64,000 nt of DNA from Pseudomonas sp. GCEP-101 (GTDB lineage Bacteria > Pseudomonadota > Gammaproteobacteria > Pseudomonadales > Pseudomonadaceae): NCBI RefSeq assembly GCF_025133575.1, contig NZ_CP104011.1:310001-374000 (forward strand), read 5' to 3'. Shown here piece after piece: positions 1 to 7,707 of the stretch. The notes beneath the pieces are model-generated. The model ran no database searches. It saw only the letters and a list, made by a program, of their open reading frames with translations, and was not told where the DNA came from. A program made the position numbers and the translations under genes. Position 1 is the stretch's first letter, and the number at the start of each line of letters is the position of its first letter.

Positions 1-1047
1 GCGGCCCCCGCCCAGGTGAGCGACGCCCAGGCCGCTGCCATCGCCGAGGAATACTTCGGCCAGCGCGGCACGCTGCACCGCCTGGCCGGTGAACGCGACC
101 TGAACTTCCACATCGCCCACGGCCATGGCGAGGACCGCCTGCTGAAGCTCTCCCACCCGCTGGAAGATCCGCAGGTGGTGGACTTTCAGACCCGCGCTCT
201 GCTGCGCGTCGAAGCCCGGGACCCGACCCTGGCGGTGCAGCGCGTCTACCCTGCGCTGGACGGCGAACACCAGATTCCCCTGGTCGTCGACGGCCAGCCG
301 ATGATTGCCCGGCTGTTCTCCTTCGTCGATGGCGTCCCGTTGCACCGCGTGCCGCGACGCAGCCGCGCCCTGCGCGAGCACCTGGGCGACAGCCTGGCTC
401 GCCTCGGCCTGGCCCTCAAAGGCTTCGAGCACCCGGCCACCGCCGGCCACGAATTGCTCTGGGACCTCAAGCACGCCTCGCGGCTGCGCAACCTGCTGCC
501 CTACCTTGAAGATCGCGACCAGCGTGCGCTGGTCGAGCGCTTCCTCGACAACTTCGAGCGCCACGCCCTGCCCCGCCAGGGCTCGCTGCGCGCCCAGGTC
601 ATCCACAACGACCTCAACCCGCACAACGTCATCGTCGATGCGCGGCACCCGGACCAGGTGCGCAACATCCTCGACTTCGGCGACATGGTGCATGCCCCGC
701 TGATCAACGACCTGGGAGTCGCCGCCGCCTACCAGGTGGGCGAACGGGACGCGCCACTGGCCACCGCGTGCGAGATGATCGCCGCGTACCATCGGCGCTG
801 CCCCTTGCTGGCCGAGGAACAGGAAATCCTTGCCGACCTGATTGCCACGCGGCTGATCATGACCCTGAGCATCACCGCCTGGCGCGCCAGCCTGCACCCC
901 GAGAACCGCGACTACATCCTGCGCAACACCCGCCACGCCTGGCAGGCCCTGCAAGGCCTGGCCGGCCTTACCCGGGAACAGGCGCAGGAGCAGATCGCCA
1001 CCGCCTGCGCCCCGCACCCTGCGCATCACCAGGAGCCCCGCCCATGA
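1..1047 (+). CDS. APH-family kinase (hydroxylysine kinase-like), 5' partial
   Basis: Small-molecule kinase of the aminoglycoside phosphotransferase/choline kinase fold. The catalytic loop HNDLNPHN (H-x-D-x4-N, about 195 codons after position 16) and the following LDFGD metal-binding motif are both intact. A GTG at 16 could start the gene, but the frame is open to the window edge and relatives have a few more residues before this point, so the gene is probably truncated by the window. Its TGA overlaps the ATG of the next gene (ATGA), so the two are translationally coupled. Coupling to a class-III PLP enzyme recalls the eukaryotic pair hydroxylysine kinase (HYKK) and phosphohydroxylysine phospho-lyase; the substrate is inferred, and ethanolamine or another amino alcohol is possible. 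Confidence 0.8.
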   Translation, partial: AAPAQVSDAQAAAIAEEYFGQRGTLHRLAGERDLNFHIAHGHGEDRLLKLSHPLEDPQVVDFQTRALLRVEARDPTLAVQRVYPALDGEHQIPLVVDGQPMIARLFSFVDGVPLHRVPRRSRALREHLGDSLARLGLALKGFEHPATAGHELLWDLKHASRLRNLLPYLEDRDQRALVERFLDNFERHALPRQGSLRAQVIHNDLNPHNVIVDARHPDQVRNILDFGDMVHAPLINDLGVAAAYQVGERDAPLATACEMIAAYHRRCPLLAEEQEILADLIATRLIMTLSITAWRASLHPENRDYILRNTRHAWQALQGLAGLTREQAQEQIATACAPHPAHHQEPRP

Positions 1048-2366
1048 CCATGCCCAATGGCTTCAGCGCCGCCGACGCCGAGCGCCTGAGCGAACAGGAA
1101 CGCCACCTGATCGAGCGCCGCGCGCGCCTGCTCGGCCCGGCCTACCGGCTGTTCTACGAGCGCCCGCTGCACACCGTGCGCGGCGAGGGCGTATGGCTCT
1201 ACGACAACCAGGGCAACCGCTACCTGGACGCCTACAACAACGTCGCCTCCATCGGCCACTGCCACCCGCGCGTGGTGCAGGCCATCGCCAGCCAGGCGGC
1301 CGTGTTGAACACCCACACGCGTTATTTGCAGGAAGGCATCCTCGACTACGCCGAGGACCTGCTCGGCACCTTCCCCGCCGGCCTGGACCAGGTGATGTTC
1401 ACCTGCACCGGCAGCGAAGCCAACGACCTCGCCCTGCGCATCGCCCGCCAGTACACCGGCGGCACCGGGGTGATCATCACCCGCTTCGCCTACCACGGCG
1501 TCACCGGCAGCATTGCCGAGCTGTCGCCGTCCCTCGGCGCGGGCATCACCCTCCCCGCACACGCGCGCACCGTGATTGCGCCAGACGCTTACCGGCTGGG
1601 TGCGGAAAACGTCGGCAAGCTGTTCGCCGACGACGTGCGCGCCGCCATCGCCGACCTGCGCGCCCACGGCATCAAGCCCGCCGCCCTGCTGCTCGACGGC
1701 ATCTTCGCCAGCGACGGCGTGCAGGCCGGCCCCGCCGGCTTCCTCACCGAAGCGGTGAAGGTCGCCCAGGAGGAAGGCCTGCTCTACATCGCCGACGAAG
1801 TGCAAAGCGGCTTCGCCCGCACCGGCGATGCCATGTGGGGCTTCCAGCGCCACGGCGTGCAGCCGGACCTGGTCACCCTGGGCAAGCCCATGGGCAACGG
1901 CCAGCCGATCGCCGGCGTGGTGGTACGCCCCCAAATCCTCGAACGCTTCGGCCGCGAGGTGCGCTACTTCAACACCTTCGGCGGCAACCCGGTGTCCTGC
2001 GCGGCGGCCCAGGCGGTGCTCGACGTGATCCGCGATGAACAGTTGCAGGAACGCTCCCGGCGCATCGGCGCCTTCCTCGCCGACGGCATCCGCCGCTTGG
2101 CCGAGCACCATGAACTGATCGGCGACGTGCGCGGCGCGGGGCTGTTCCTGGGCGTCGAGCTGGTCACCGACCGCGGGACGAAAACGCCGGCCGCCGAGCA
2201 GACGCGCCGGGTGGTCAACGGCATGCGCGAGCGCGGCGTGCTGATCAGCGCGGCGGGGCCGCTGGAGAACATCCTGAAGATTCGCCCGCTGCTGGCCTTC
2301 GAACAGGAGCATGCCGAGCTGTTCATCGACTGCCTGGACAAGGCGCTGGCGGACGTCGCGAGCTGA
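1044..2366 (+). CDS. class-III PLP aminotransferase / phospho-lyase
   Basis: A 440-aa fold-type I, class-III PLP enzyme. Visible motifs in order: TCTGSEAND (about residue 119, cofactor phosphate binding), IADEVQSGF with the pyridine-N aspartate near 251, and LGKPMGNGQP with the Schiff-base lysine near 281. Length is normal. The start at 1044 overlaps the kinase stop by 4 bp. Class III includes omega-aminotransferases and the ethanolamine-phosphate/phosphohydroxylysine phospho-lyases (AGXT2L family). The coupled upstream APH-type kinase favours the phospho-lyase reading: kinase makes a phosphorylated amine, this enzyme eliminates phosphate and ammonia. Alternative: an ordinary diamine or beta-alanine transaminase. 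Confidence 0.85.
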   Translation: MTMPNGFSAADAERLSEQERHLIERRARLLGPAYRLFYERPLHTVRGEGVWLYDNQGNRYLDAYNNVASIGHCHPRVVQAIASQAAVLNTHTRYLQEGILDYAEDLLGTFPAGLDQVMFTCTGSEANDLALRIARQYTGGTGVIITRFAYHGVTGSIAELSPSLGAGITLPAHARTVIAPDAYRLGAENVGKLFADDVRAAIADLRAHGIKPAALLLDGIFASDGVQAGPAGFLTEAVKVAQEEGLLYIADEVQSGFARTGDAMWGFQRHGVQPDLVTLGKPMGNGQPIAGVVVRPQILERFGREVRYFNTFGGNPVSCAAAQAVLDVIRDEQLQERSRRIGAFLADGIRRLAEHHELIGDVRGAGLFLGVELVTDRGTKTPAAEQTRRVVNGMRERGVLISAAGPLENILKIRPLLAFEQEHAELFIDCLDKALADVAS

Positions 2367-2382
2367 AACGGAGCACGGCGCA

Positions 2383-2432
2383 GGATACGCACGGGCGCGG
2401 CCCTGGCCCTGCAGTCCGCGCGTATCCCTTTT
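2383..2432 (+). terminator. possible terminator after the aminotransferase
   Basis: GGATACGC (2383-2390) pairs with GCGTATCC (2420-2427) and is followed by CTTTTG. The loop is long and GC-rich, so it may hold a second small stem. It lies 17 bp after the aminotransferase stop and before the minus-strand gene end at 2457. Confidence 0.45.
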
Positions 2433-2456
2433 GCCGTCATGCCGGGGCGCGGCAGG

Positions 2457-2915
2457 TCAGAAACGCACCCCGACGTTGACCATCGCGGCAGAGGTACCCA
2501 GCACCACCAACTCGGTACCCACCGGACCCAGGTGCGCACCGACCGAAGGAATGATCGCCGGCGCCACGCCGTAGCGGTTCAGCGGGATCTTGTCGCGATA
2601 CTCACCGTGATAGCCCTGCAGCGCGCCGCCGGTGACCTTGGCGTAGAACGGCGTGCCTTCCCAGTCGAAGCGCTTGCCGGCGTAGACATAGTTGGAACGC
2701 TGGCTGAAGGAGTTCCTGAAGGTCGCACCACCGAACACGATGCCATCGGCGCGGTTGCGCTCCAGGCCGATCAGGTTCTGGTGGTTGTTGTGATCCGGGT
2801 CGTTGCTCCAGTGGGTGGTGTACACGCTGGTCTGCAGGTACCAGAAGCCCCCCTCCTCGGCCATGGCGGTGCCACAGCCGAGCAGGGCCAGTGCAGCGAT
2901 CAGCAGGCGGCGCAT
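2457..2915 (-). CDS. small outer-membrane beta-barrel-like protein
   Basis: 152-aa exported protein of unknown function. An N-terminal signal peptide (MRRLLIAALALLGCGTAMA, then EE) is followed by a glycine/aromatic-rich body with alternating hydrophobic strands and a C-terminal phenylalanine (VNVGVRF), the usual ending of outer-membrane barrels. Similar Pseudomonas proteins are sometimes labelled sn-glycerol-3-phosphate transporter, for which I see no support; a PagP/PagL-size barrel is a better structural guess. I chose the ATG at 2915 because AAGGGGG lies about 8 nt upstream; an earlier ATG at 2933 overlaps the preceding stop (ATGA) but would put charged residues before the signal peptide. 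Likely co-transcribed with the SlyB-like lipoprotein gene upstream. Confidence 0.65.
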   Translation of the reverse strand: MRRLLIAALALLGCGTAMAEEGGFWYLQTSVYTTHWSNDPDHNNHQNLIGLERNRADGIVFGGATFRNSFSQRSNYVYAGKRFDWEGTPFYAKVTGGALQGYHGEYRDKIPLNRYGVAPAIIPSVGAHLGPVGTELVVLGTSAAMVNVGVRF

Positions 2916-2929
2916 CCTGTGTGCCCCCT

Positions 2930-3391
2930 TCATATCGTCACGCGGCTGTTGCCGTTGACGGACATGATGCGAACGCGATCACCCACGCGGAACTGCTGGT
3001 TCGCGTCCACCGCCTGGACGTAGGCCCGGGTGCTGCCGTCGTCCTCGCGGACGACGATCTCGACGCCCTGGGTTCGGGTCACGCCTTCTTCCACCGCCGA
3101 ACCGGCCATGCCGCCGGCGACACCGCCAAGAATCGTGGTGATGGCCTGGCCACGGCCGCCGCCGATGGAGCTGCCGGCGATGCCGCCGACCGCCGCGCCG
3201 GCCAGGGTGCCGATGGGCGTCTTGGTGCCCTCGATCTGCACCGGGCGCAGGGATTCGATGGTGCCCATGCGGACGTTCTGCACGGCGCGGGCATCGGCAC
3301 GGGAGTAGGACGAGCCCGACAGGTCGGAGGCGCAGCCGCTCAGCAGAGCGGCACTGGTGAACAAAGCAGTCAGCAGCGTGGAACGGTTCAT
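2930..3391 (-). CDS. SlyB/Pcp-like glycine-zipper lipoprotein (copy 1)
   Basis: 153-aa outer-membrane lipoprotein. Lipobox LLSGC places the acylated cysteine at residue 20. A central glycine-zipper 2TM region (about residues 60-100, GAAVGGIAGSSIGGGRG and similar) is followed by a small beta domain ending RVGDRVRIMSVNG. This is the SlyB/PcpY architecture, a family known to stabilise the outer membrane and to be induced under PhoPQ in enterics. A paralogue lies at 16284-16748, sharing long identical stretches such as QNVRMGTI and REDDGSTRAYVQ. The promoter holds five phased GTTCAG-type repeats (see 3448-3496), which the paralogue lacks. Confidence 0.85.
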   Translation of the reverse strand: MNRSTLLTALFTSAALLSGCASDLSGSSYSRADARAVQNVRMGTIESLRPVQIEGTKTPIGTLAGAAVGGIAGSSIGGGRGQAITTILGGVAGGMAGSAVEEGVTRTQGVEIVVREDDGSTRAYVQAVDANQQFRVGDRVRIMSVNGNSRVTI

Positions 3392-3430
3392 GGTGATTAC
3401 CTCGAGAGGCTTTCAGAAAAGGATGGCGAA

Positions 3431-3496
3431 AGCCTACAGAGGCCCCCCTGAACTCCCACTGAACTCTCCCTGAACCAACGCTGAATGAAGCTGAAC
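3431..3496 (-). promoter_or_regulatory. five phased GTTCAG repeats plus -10, PhoP-box-like
   Basis: Plus-strand CTGAA(C/T) units start at 3448, 3459, 3470, 3481 and 3491, i.e. spacing 11, 11, 11 and 10 bp, one helical turn. Read on the gene strand they are GTTCAG-N5-GTTCAG units. The last unit is separated by exactly 11 nt from TAGGCT (3431-3436), a plausible -10. This geometry (direct hexamer repeats with 5-bp spacers replacing the -35) is that of OmpR-family response-regulator promoters, PhoP in particular. The regulator identity is inference. Confidence 0.7.
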
Positions 3497-3506
3497 GAGA
3501 CCCTCG

Positions 3507-4436
3507 TCAACTTTCCAGGGCGACCAATTGCATCCGGCTCCGCTCGAACCAGCGCAGCAGGTAGTCCGCCAGCAGTTGCGTGCGACGCGGCAGGCGGCTC
3601 TGGTACGGATGGATGAGAAACACCGGCTGGGTCCGGGTCTGGTAGTCGCGCAGCAGCCAGACCAGACTGCCTTCAGCCAATTCCTGCTGAATCATGTAGG
3701 ACGGCAGTCGGCTGATTCCTGCACCTGCCAGTGCCGCTTTCTTCAGCAAGGTGTAGTGGTTGCTCGCCAGCAGCCCGTTCACCGTCACCCGGAACAGCTC
3801 GTGGTGGCGCTGGTACAACCAGACATCGCTGTCCTGGTAGTGCGTGTTCTGCAGGCAGGAATGCCCGGCGAGGTCCGCCGGCGCCTCCGGCACGCCGTGC
3901 TCGGCAAGGTAATCGGGCGTCGCGCAGGTCAGCTCCTGCAGGGCAAAGAGCGGTCGTGCCACCAGGCGCTCGTCCACCGCCAGGTTGCCGGAGCGGATCG
4001 CCAGGTCGAAACCGTCGGCCACCAGGTCGCGGCGCTCGTTGGACAGGTCCAGTTCCAGGCGAATCTCCGGGTACCGGCGGGAAAACTCCATCAGCCAGGC
4101 GTCGAAAAAAGTCTCGCCCAGGGACACCGGCATGCTCAGCCGCACCTTGCCCTGCGCCTCCTCCTGCAATGCCAGCACCGCCCGCCGCGCCCGCGCGGCC
4201 TGGGCATTGAGCGCCTGGGCCTCAGGCAGCAGCGCGGCGCCCGCGGCCGTCAGCGACAGGCGCCGCGTGGTGCGGTGCACCAGCGTCGCGCCCAGCGCCT
4301 GCTCAAGCGCGGAGATCCGCTTGGACAGCTGGCCCTTGCTGCACCCGAGCTTCTCCGCCGCGCGGGTGAAGCTGCCGCACTCCAGCAGGACGGCGAAGGC
4401 GGAGAGGTCTTGCAGATCGCTGGCGATTGTTTCCAT
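3507..4436 (-). CDS. LysR-family transcriptional regulator
   Basis: 309-aa LysR regulator: N-terminal winged helix-turn-helix (about residues 8-66, SFTRAAEKLGCSKGQLSKRISALE), then a two-lobed effector-binding domain containing RLSMPVSLGETFF and DLAIRSG, typical of the CrgA-like subgroup. Divergently transcribed from the short-chain dehydrogenase at 4530, which is its likely target. The 93-bp gap between the genes holds a CTGAAG/CTTCAG palindrome. The effector cannot be read from the sequence. Confidence 0.9.
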   Translation of the reverse strand: METIASDLQDLSAFAVLLECGSFTRAAEKLGCSKGQLSKRISALEQALGATLVHRTTRRLSLTAAGAALLPEAQALNAQAARARRAVLALQEEAQGKVRLSMPVSLGETFFDAWLMEFSRRYPEIRLELDLSNERRDLVADGFDLAIRSGNLAVDERLVARPLFALQELTCATPDYLAEHGVPEAPADLAGHSCLQNTHYQDSDVWLYQRHHELFRVTVNGLLASNHYTLLKKAALAGAGISRLPSYMIQQELAEGSLVWLLRDYQTRTQPVFLIHPYQSRLPRRTQLLADYLLRWFERSRMQLVALES

Positions 4437-4492
4437 ATGAAAACCAAAGGTTATCGATTGGCAGGATTATCTGAACAGGAGACCACTCTACT

Positions 4493-4508
4493 CTGAAGCC
4501 GTCTTCAG
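4493..4508. promoter_or_regulatory. palindrome in the LysR/SDR divergent promoter region
   Basis: CTGAAG-CCGT-CTTCAG, a perfect 6-bp inverted repeat 21 bp before the dehydrogenase ATG. The place suits an operator or start-proximal regulatory site for the divergent LysR protein; it could also be a 5' leader hairpin. Confidence 0.4.
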
Positions 4509-4529
4509 CCACATCCCTTCGGAGCCTTC

Positions 4530-5129
4530 ATGAAAATCATCCTGATCGGTGCCAGCGGCACCCTCGGCCAGGCCGTCGCCAACGAACTGGGCCCGCGCCA
4601 CGAGATCCTCCGCGTCGGCCGCAGCAGCGGCGACTATCGCGTGGACATCACCGACAGCGCCTCGATCCGCGCGCTGTTCGAGCAGGTCGGCGGTTTCGAT
4701 GCGCTGATCAGCGCGGCCGGCAAGGTGCACTTCGGCGCACTGGCGGAAATGGGCGAGGCGGAAATGGCCGTTGGTCTCAAGGACAAGCTGATGGGCCAGG
4801 TGAACCTGGTGCTGATCGGCAGCCAGTACGCCAACGATGGTGCGTCCTTCACCCTCACCAGCGGCATCCTCAGCGAGCAGCCCATCGTGCTCGGCAGCTC
4901 GGCCAGCCTGGTCAACGGCGCGCTGGAAGGCTTCGTGCGCAGCGCCGCCCTGGAACTGCCGCGCGGCCAGCGGATCAACGCGGTCAGCCCGAACGTGCTG
5001 GTGGAGTCGATGGAGGGCTATGCGCCGTTCTTCCGCGGCTTCAAGCCGGTGCCGGCCGCCGACGCCGCCCTGGGCTTCGCCCGCAGCGTGGAGGGCAAGC
5101 AGAGCGGGCAGGTGTACAAGATCTGGTGA
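4530..5129 (+). CDS. short-chain dehydrogenase-like protein lacking YxxxK
   Basis: 199-aa Rossmann-fold protein with an N-terminal dinucleotide motif GASGTLGQ (residues 8-15) and the SDR-type NAG-like segment ISAAGKVHFG. CGGAG sits 7 nt before the ATG. At the place of the catalytic Tyr-x3-Lys, the helix reads SASLVNGALEGFVRSAALEL, where canonical enzymes have YxASKAALEG, so both Tyr and Lys appear substituted (Ala and Asn by alignment). It may bind NAD(P) without classical SDR chemistry, as in other short atypical SDRs. Divergent from a LysR gene. Confidence 0.8.
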   Translation: MKIILIGASGTLGQAVANELGPRHEILRVGRSSGDYRVDITDSASIRALFEQVGGFDALISAAGKVHFGALAEMGEAEMAVGLKDKLMGQVNLVLIGSQYANDGASFTLTSGILSEQPIVLGSSASLVNGALEGFVRSAALELPRGQRINAVSPNVLVESMEGYAPFFRGFKPVPAADAALGFARSVEGKQSGQVYKIW

Positions 5130-5159
5130 GGGCCGCTCCAGGGAAACTCCGACGCTCGG

Positions 5160-5297
5160 ACTCCCTCTCCCTAACCCTCTCCCTGATGGGAGAGGGGACC
5201 CTATGGTGCAGGATGAAACCTCAGCATCAGCCGGCACGGACAGCTCCCTCTCCCTTCGGAGCGGGGCGCGTAGCCAGGGCGGGGAGAGGGAGGAGCC
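5160..5297. repeat. dispersed palindromic repeat, copy 1
   Basis: Member of a roughly 120-140-bp repeat family whose ends read CCCTCTCCCTAACCCTCTCCC and the complement GGGAGAGG(G)CTGGGG, with a core containing GGTGCAGGATGAAACC and CATCAGCC. Other copies lie at 6552-6684, 18460-18575 and 51137-51256. Here it separates two convergent genes and can fold into GGGAGAGG hairpins that may act as a bidirectional terminator. Confidence 0.75.
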
Positions 5298-5334
5298 TGG
5301 GCACGGCACTCAGGGAGAGGACACAGCGAGTCAG

Positions 5335-5733
5335 CTATTCGCTCTTGCCGGCGTAGCACACCGGCGAACTCCCCTCGCCCTGCTTCTCCAGCTCGTCTTC
5401 CAGAAACTCGGCCAGCACCCGGGCGTTGTTGTGCTCCTCATCCTTGGCCGCATACAGCAGCGTCAGCGTGCCCTGCCGCGCGAGGTCGAGCAGGCCCATC
5501 CAGTGCTCCGGGTGGGCGTTCAGTTCGCCGTGGTACGCCTGGCGGAAGTCCTCGAACAGACTCGGGTCATGGTGGAAGCGCTGGCGCAGTTCGCTGGACG
5601 GCGATGCCTCCTTGGCCCACCTCGCCAGGTGCAGGTTTTCCTTGCGGATGCCGCGTGGCCACAGGCGGTCCACCAGCACCCGCTGGCCGTCTTCCTGCGC
5701 CGGCGGCTCGTAGGCGCGCTTGCAACGAATCAT
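5335..5733 (-). CDS. DUF488 family protein
   Basis: 132-aa cytoplasmic protein of the DUF488 (YeaO-like) family: RVLVDRLWPRGI near residues 18-29, the AKEASPSSELRQRFHH segment, and TLLYAAKDEEHNNARVL near 90-106, all hallmark stretches. Function is unknown; the family is often linked to metal or stress contexts. The ATG at 5733 has GAGGAGG 8 nt upstream, so longer upstream extensions of the frame are not used. Confidence 0.85.
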   Translation of the reverse strand: MIRCKRAYEPPAQEDGQRVLVDRLWPRGIRKENLHLARWAKEASPSSELRQRFHHDPSLFEDFRQAYHGELNAHPEHWMGLLDLARQGTLTLLYAAKDEEHNNARVLAEFLEDELEKQGEGSSPVCYAGKSE

Positions 5734-5808
5734 CCGAAATCCTCCTCGTCGGCTTGAGGTGGCCGGCTTCGCTGGGTAACGTGGGCGCACTTTCGAGGAG
5801 CCCGTTCC

Positions 5809-6477
5809 ATGCGATCCAGCCGTTTCATTCTGTTCAGCCTGCTGCCCCTGTTCGCCGCCTGCCAGGTGTGGACGCCGAACAAGACCGATCTTAACGCCTC
5901 CACCCGCCTGCAGGGCGAGCTGAGCCGCCAGGACGGCAAGCTGGTGTTCCGCAGCTGCACCGAGCAGCGCCGCTTCAGCATCGAGGACACCGGCAACACC
6001 GGCCTGCCCCGCGATGCGCTGGAGATGTTCAACGACGGCGCCACGTCGCTGTACGCCGACCTGCGCGGCAGTTTCAGCGGCAGCAGCGCCCAGGGCACCG
6101 ACGGCAAGCTGGAGGTGGCCAAGGTCTATCGCCTGCAGAACGAAGGCGCCGGCTGCGACGACCCGAACTTCAAGCGCGCGGTGGTCCGCGCCCACGGCAA
6201 CGAGCCGGGCTGGAGCGTGCTGGTCAACGGCCAGGGCATGCTGATCGAACAGCCGGGCAAGCAACCGCTGGTGCTGCCCTACATCGCCGAAGGCGTGCCC
6301 GACGGCAGCACCAGCTACTCCAGCGAAGCCAACGGCGAGAAGGTCGAGCTGTGGGTCGCCCCGGCACGCTGCCAGGACGGCATGAGCGGCGCGCTGAGCA
6401 ACCTCTCCGCCGAGCTGCGCCTGGACGACAAGGTGATGCGCGGCTGCGCCTATCCGGGCGGCTCCAGCGGCGATTGA
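5809..6477 (+). CDS. COG3650-type lipoprotein
   Basis: 222-aa predicted lipoprotein with lipobox LFAAC (Cys18). The body contains RSCTEQRRF near residue 48 and HGNEPGWSVLVNG near 131, the signature of the COG3650/NlpE-HslJ-like envelope lipoproteins, plus a conserved C-terminal AELRLDDKVMRGCAYPG. Probably a small beta-barrel copper/stress-sensing-type domain at the outer membrane; no enzyme motif. Divergent from the DUF488 gene (75 bp apart). Confidence 0.75.
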   Translation: MRSSRFILFSLLPLFAACQVWTPNKTDLNASTRLQGELSRQDGKLVFRSCTEQRRFSIEDTGNTGLPRDALEMFNDGATSLYADLRGSFSGSSAQGTDGKLEVAKVYRLQNEGAGCDDPNFKRAVVRAHGNEPGWSVLVNGQGMLIEQPGKQPLVLPYIAEGVPDGSTSYSSEANGEKVELWVAPARCQDGMSGALSNLSAELRLDDKVMRGCAYPGGSSGD

Positions 6478-6503
6478 TCGACACCACGCAGGTCTGCTGA
6501 CAA

Positions 6504-6684
6504 CGCAGGAGCGGACTCCGTCCGCGATAGGCCCGCATCGCGTCGGGGCTCGCCCTCTCCCCTGCCCTGGCTGCGCGCCCCGCTCCGAAGGGAGACGGAG
6601 CTATCCGAACCGGCTGACACTTCGGCCCCACACCACACCGGACGGTCCCCTCTCCCTTCAGGGAGAGGGTTAGGGAGAGGGAAG
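6504..6684. repeat. degenerate REP plus dispersed palindromic repeat, copy 2
   Basis: A REP-like GCAGGAGCGGACTCCGTCCG (about 6508-6527) followed at 6552-6684 by the second copy of the CCCTCTCC/GGGAGAGG repeat, in the opposite orientation to copy 1. The copy again lies between two convergent genes. Confidence 0.7.
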
Positions 6685-6737
6685 AACCCAGCCACGAACT
6701 TTCTAGAGAAAACAGTTGCTCCCACGCGGCGGGAAAC

Positions 6738-6989
6738 TCAGACCAACAGCCCCGCCGCCATCAGCCGCGCCTTGAGCACGGCAAATTCCCCGTCATATTC
6801 CCAGTAGGCCAGCCGACCGTCGCTGGCGGTCACCAGCACGTACTTTTCGCTGATCGACTGGATGCGCTCGATACGCACCAGCTTCTCGACGAAGTCCGGG
6901 TCCGACACCTGCTCGATGACCTCGCGGTTCTGCTCGTCGTAGCCGTGCATGATGAACGCGGCGCGTACCTTCAGGCTGATGAAGCTCAT
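6738..6989 (-). CDS. conserved small protein, unknown function
   Basis: 83-aa protein (MSFISLKVRAAFIMHGYDE...) without signal peptide or membrane segment; mixed alpha/beta composition. The ATG at 6989 has ACGGAGAA 6 nt upstream and overlaps the racemase stop (ATGA), so it is the third gene of a PLP-enzyme/racemase operon. No recognised domain; possible accessory factor of that pathway. Confidence 0.7.
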   Translation of the reverse strand: MSFISLKVRAAFIMHGYDEQNREVIEQVSDPDFVEKLVRIERIQSISEKYVLVTASDGRLAYWEYDGEFAVLKARLMAAGLLV

Positions 6990-7702
6990 GCGGGTTCTCC
7001 GTGAATGGCAGCGTCGGCCGCCTGCAGGGCATGGAGCGCCGTGGTGTCGAACAGCGGCACCGAGGCGTCCGGCGGGCCAACCAGCAGGGAAATCTCCGTG
7101 CAACCGAGAATCACCGCCTCGGCGCCCTGCTCCACCAGCGCGCCGATGATGCGCCGGTACTCGTCCCGCGATTCGTCGCGAATCCGCCCCAGGCACAGCT
7201 CCTCGTAGATGATCCGGTGCACGACCCCGCGATCGGCCTCGCTGGGCGTCAGCACCTTGAGCCCGAACCGGTCCACCAGGCGGTCCTTGTAGAACGCCTG
7301 CTCCATGGTGAAGCGCGTGCCCAGCAGGCCGGCCGTGGAGACGCCCGCCGCGCGGATCGCCTCGGCGGTGGGGTCGGCGATGTGCAGCAGCGGGATATCC
7401 ACCGCCGCCTCGATGGCCGGCGCCACCTTGTGCATGGTGTTGGTACAGAGCACGAGGAAATCCGCCCCCGCCGCCTTCAGCGAACGCGCAGCGTCCGCCA
7501 GCACGCGGCCGGCAGCGTCCCAGTCGCCGGCGTGCTGCAGACGCTCGATCTCGTGGAAGTCCACGCTGTACAGCGCGACCTTCGCCGAGTGCAGGCCGCC
7601 CAGGCGTTCCTTGATGCGTTCGTTGATCTGCCGGTAGTAGGGAATGGTCGATTCCCAGCTCATGCCGCCGATCAGGCCGATGGTTTTCAGGGTTACCGCC
7701 AC
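6986..7702 (-). CDS. aspartate/glutamate racemase family protein
   Basis: 238-aa cofactor-independent racemase-like enzyme. N-terminal KTIGLIGGMSWEST and LVLCTNTMHKV (first catalytic cysteine near residue 83) and VILGCTEISLLV (second catalytic cysteine near 194) define the Asp racemase (YgeA/RacD-like) family with both cysteines present. I favour the GTG at 7702, which has GGAG 8 nt upstream; an alternative GTG at 7711 overlaps the previous stop. It follows a cysteine-synthase-like gene directly, so the pair may act on the same amino acid. Whether it racemises Asp, Glu or another amino acid cannot be told from sequence. Confidence 0.85.
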   Translation of the reverse strand: MAVTLKTIGLIGGMSWESTIPYYRQINERIKERLGGLHSAKVALYSVDFHEIERLQHAGDWDAAGRVLADAARSLKAAGADFLVLCTNTMHKVAPAIEAAVDIPLLHIADPTAEAIRAAGVSTAGLLGTRFTMEQAFYKDRLVDRFGLKVLTPSEADRGVVHRIIYEELCLGRIRDESRDEYRRIIGALVEQGAEAVILGCTEISLLVGPPDASVPLFDTTALHALQAADAAIHGEPA

Positions 7703-7707
7703 AGGCT

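Noticed and set aside
768-2366. Longer 532-codon reading of the aminotransferase from 768
   Set aside because: The first 92 codons are a shadow of the upstream kinase; the ATG at 1044 is coupled to the kinase stop and gives normal family length.
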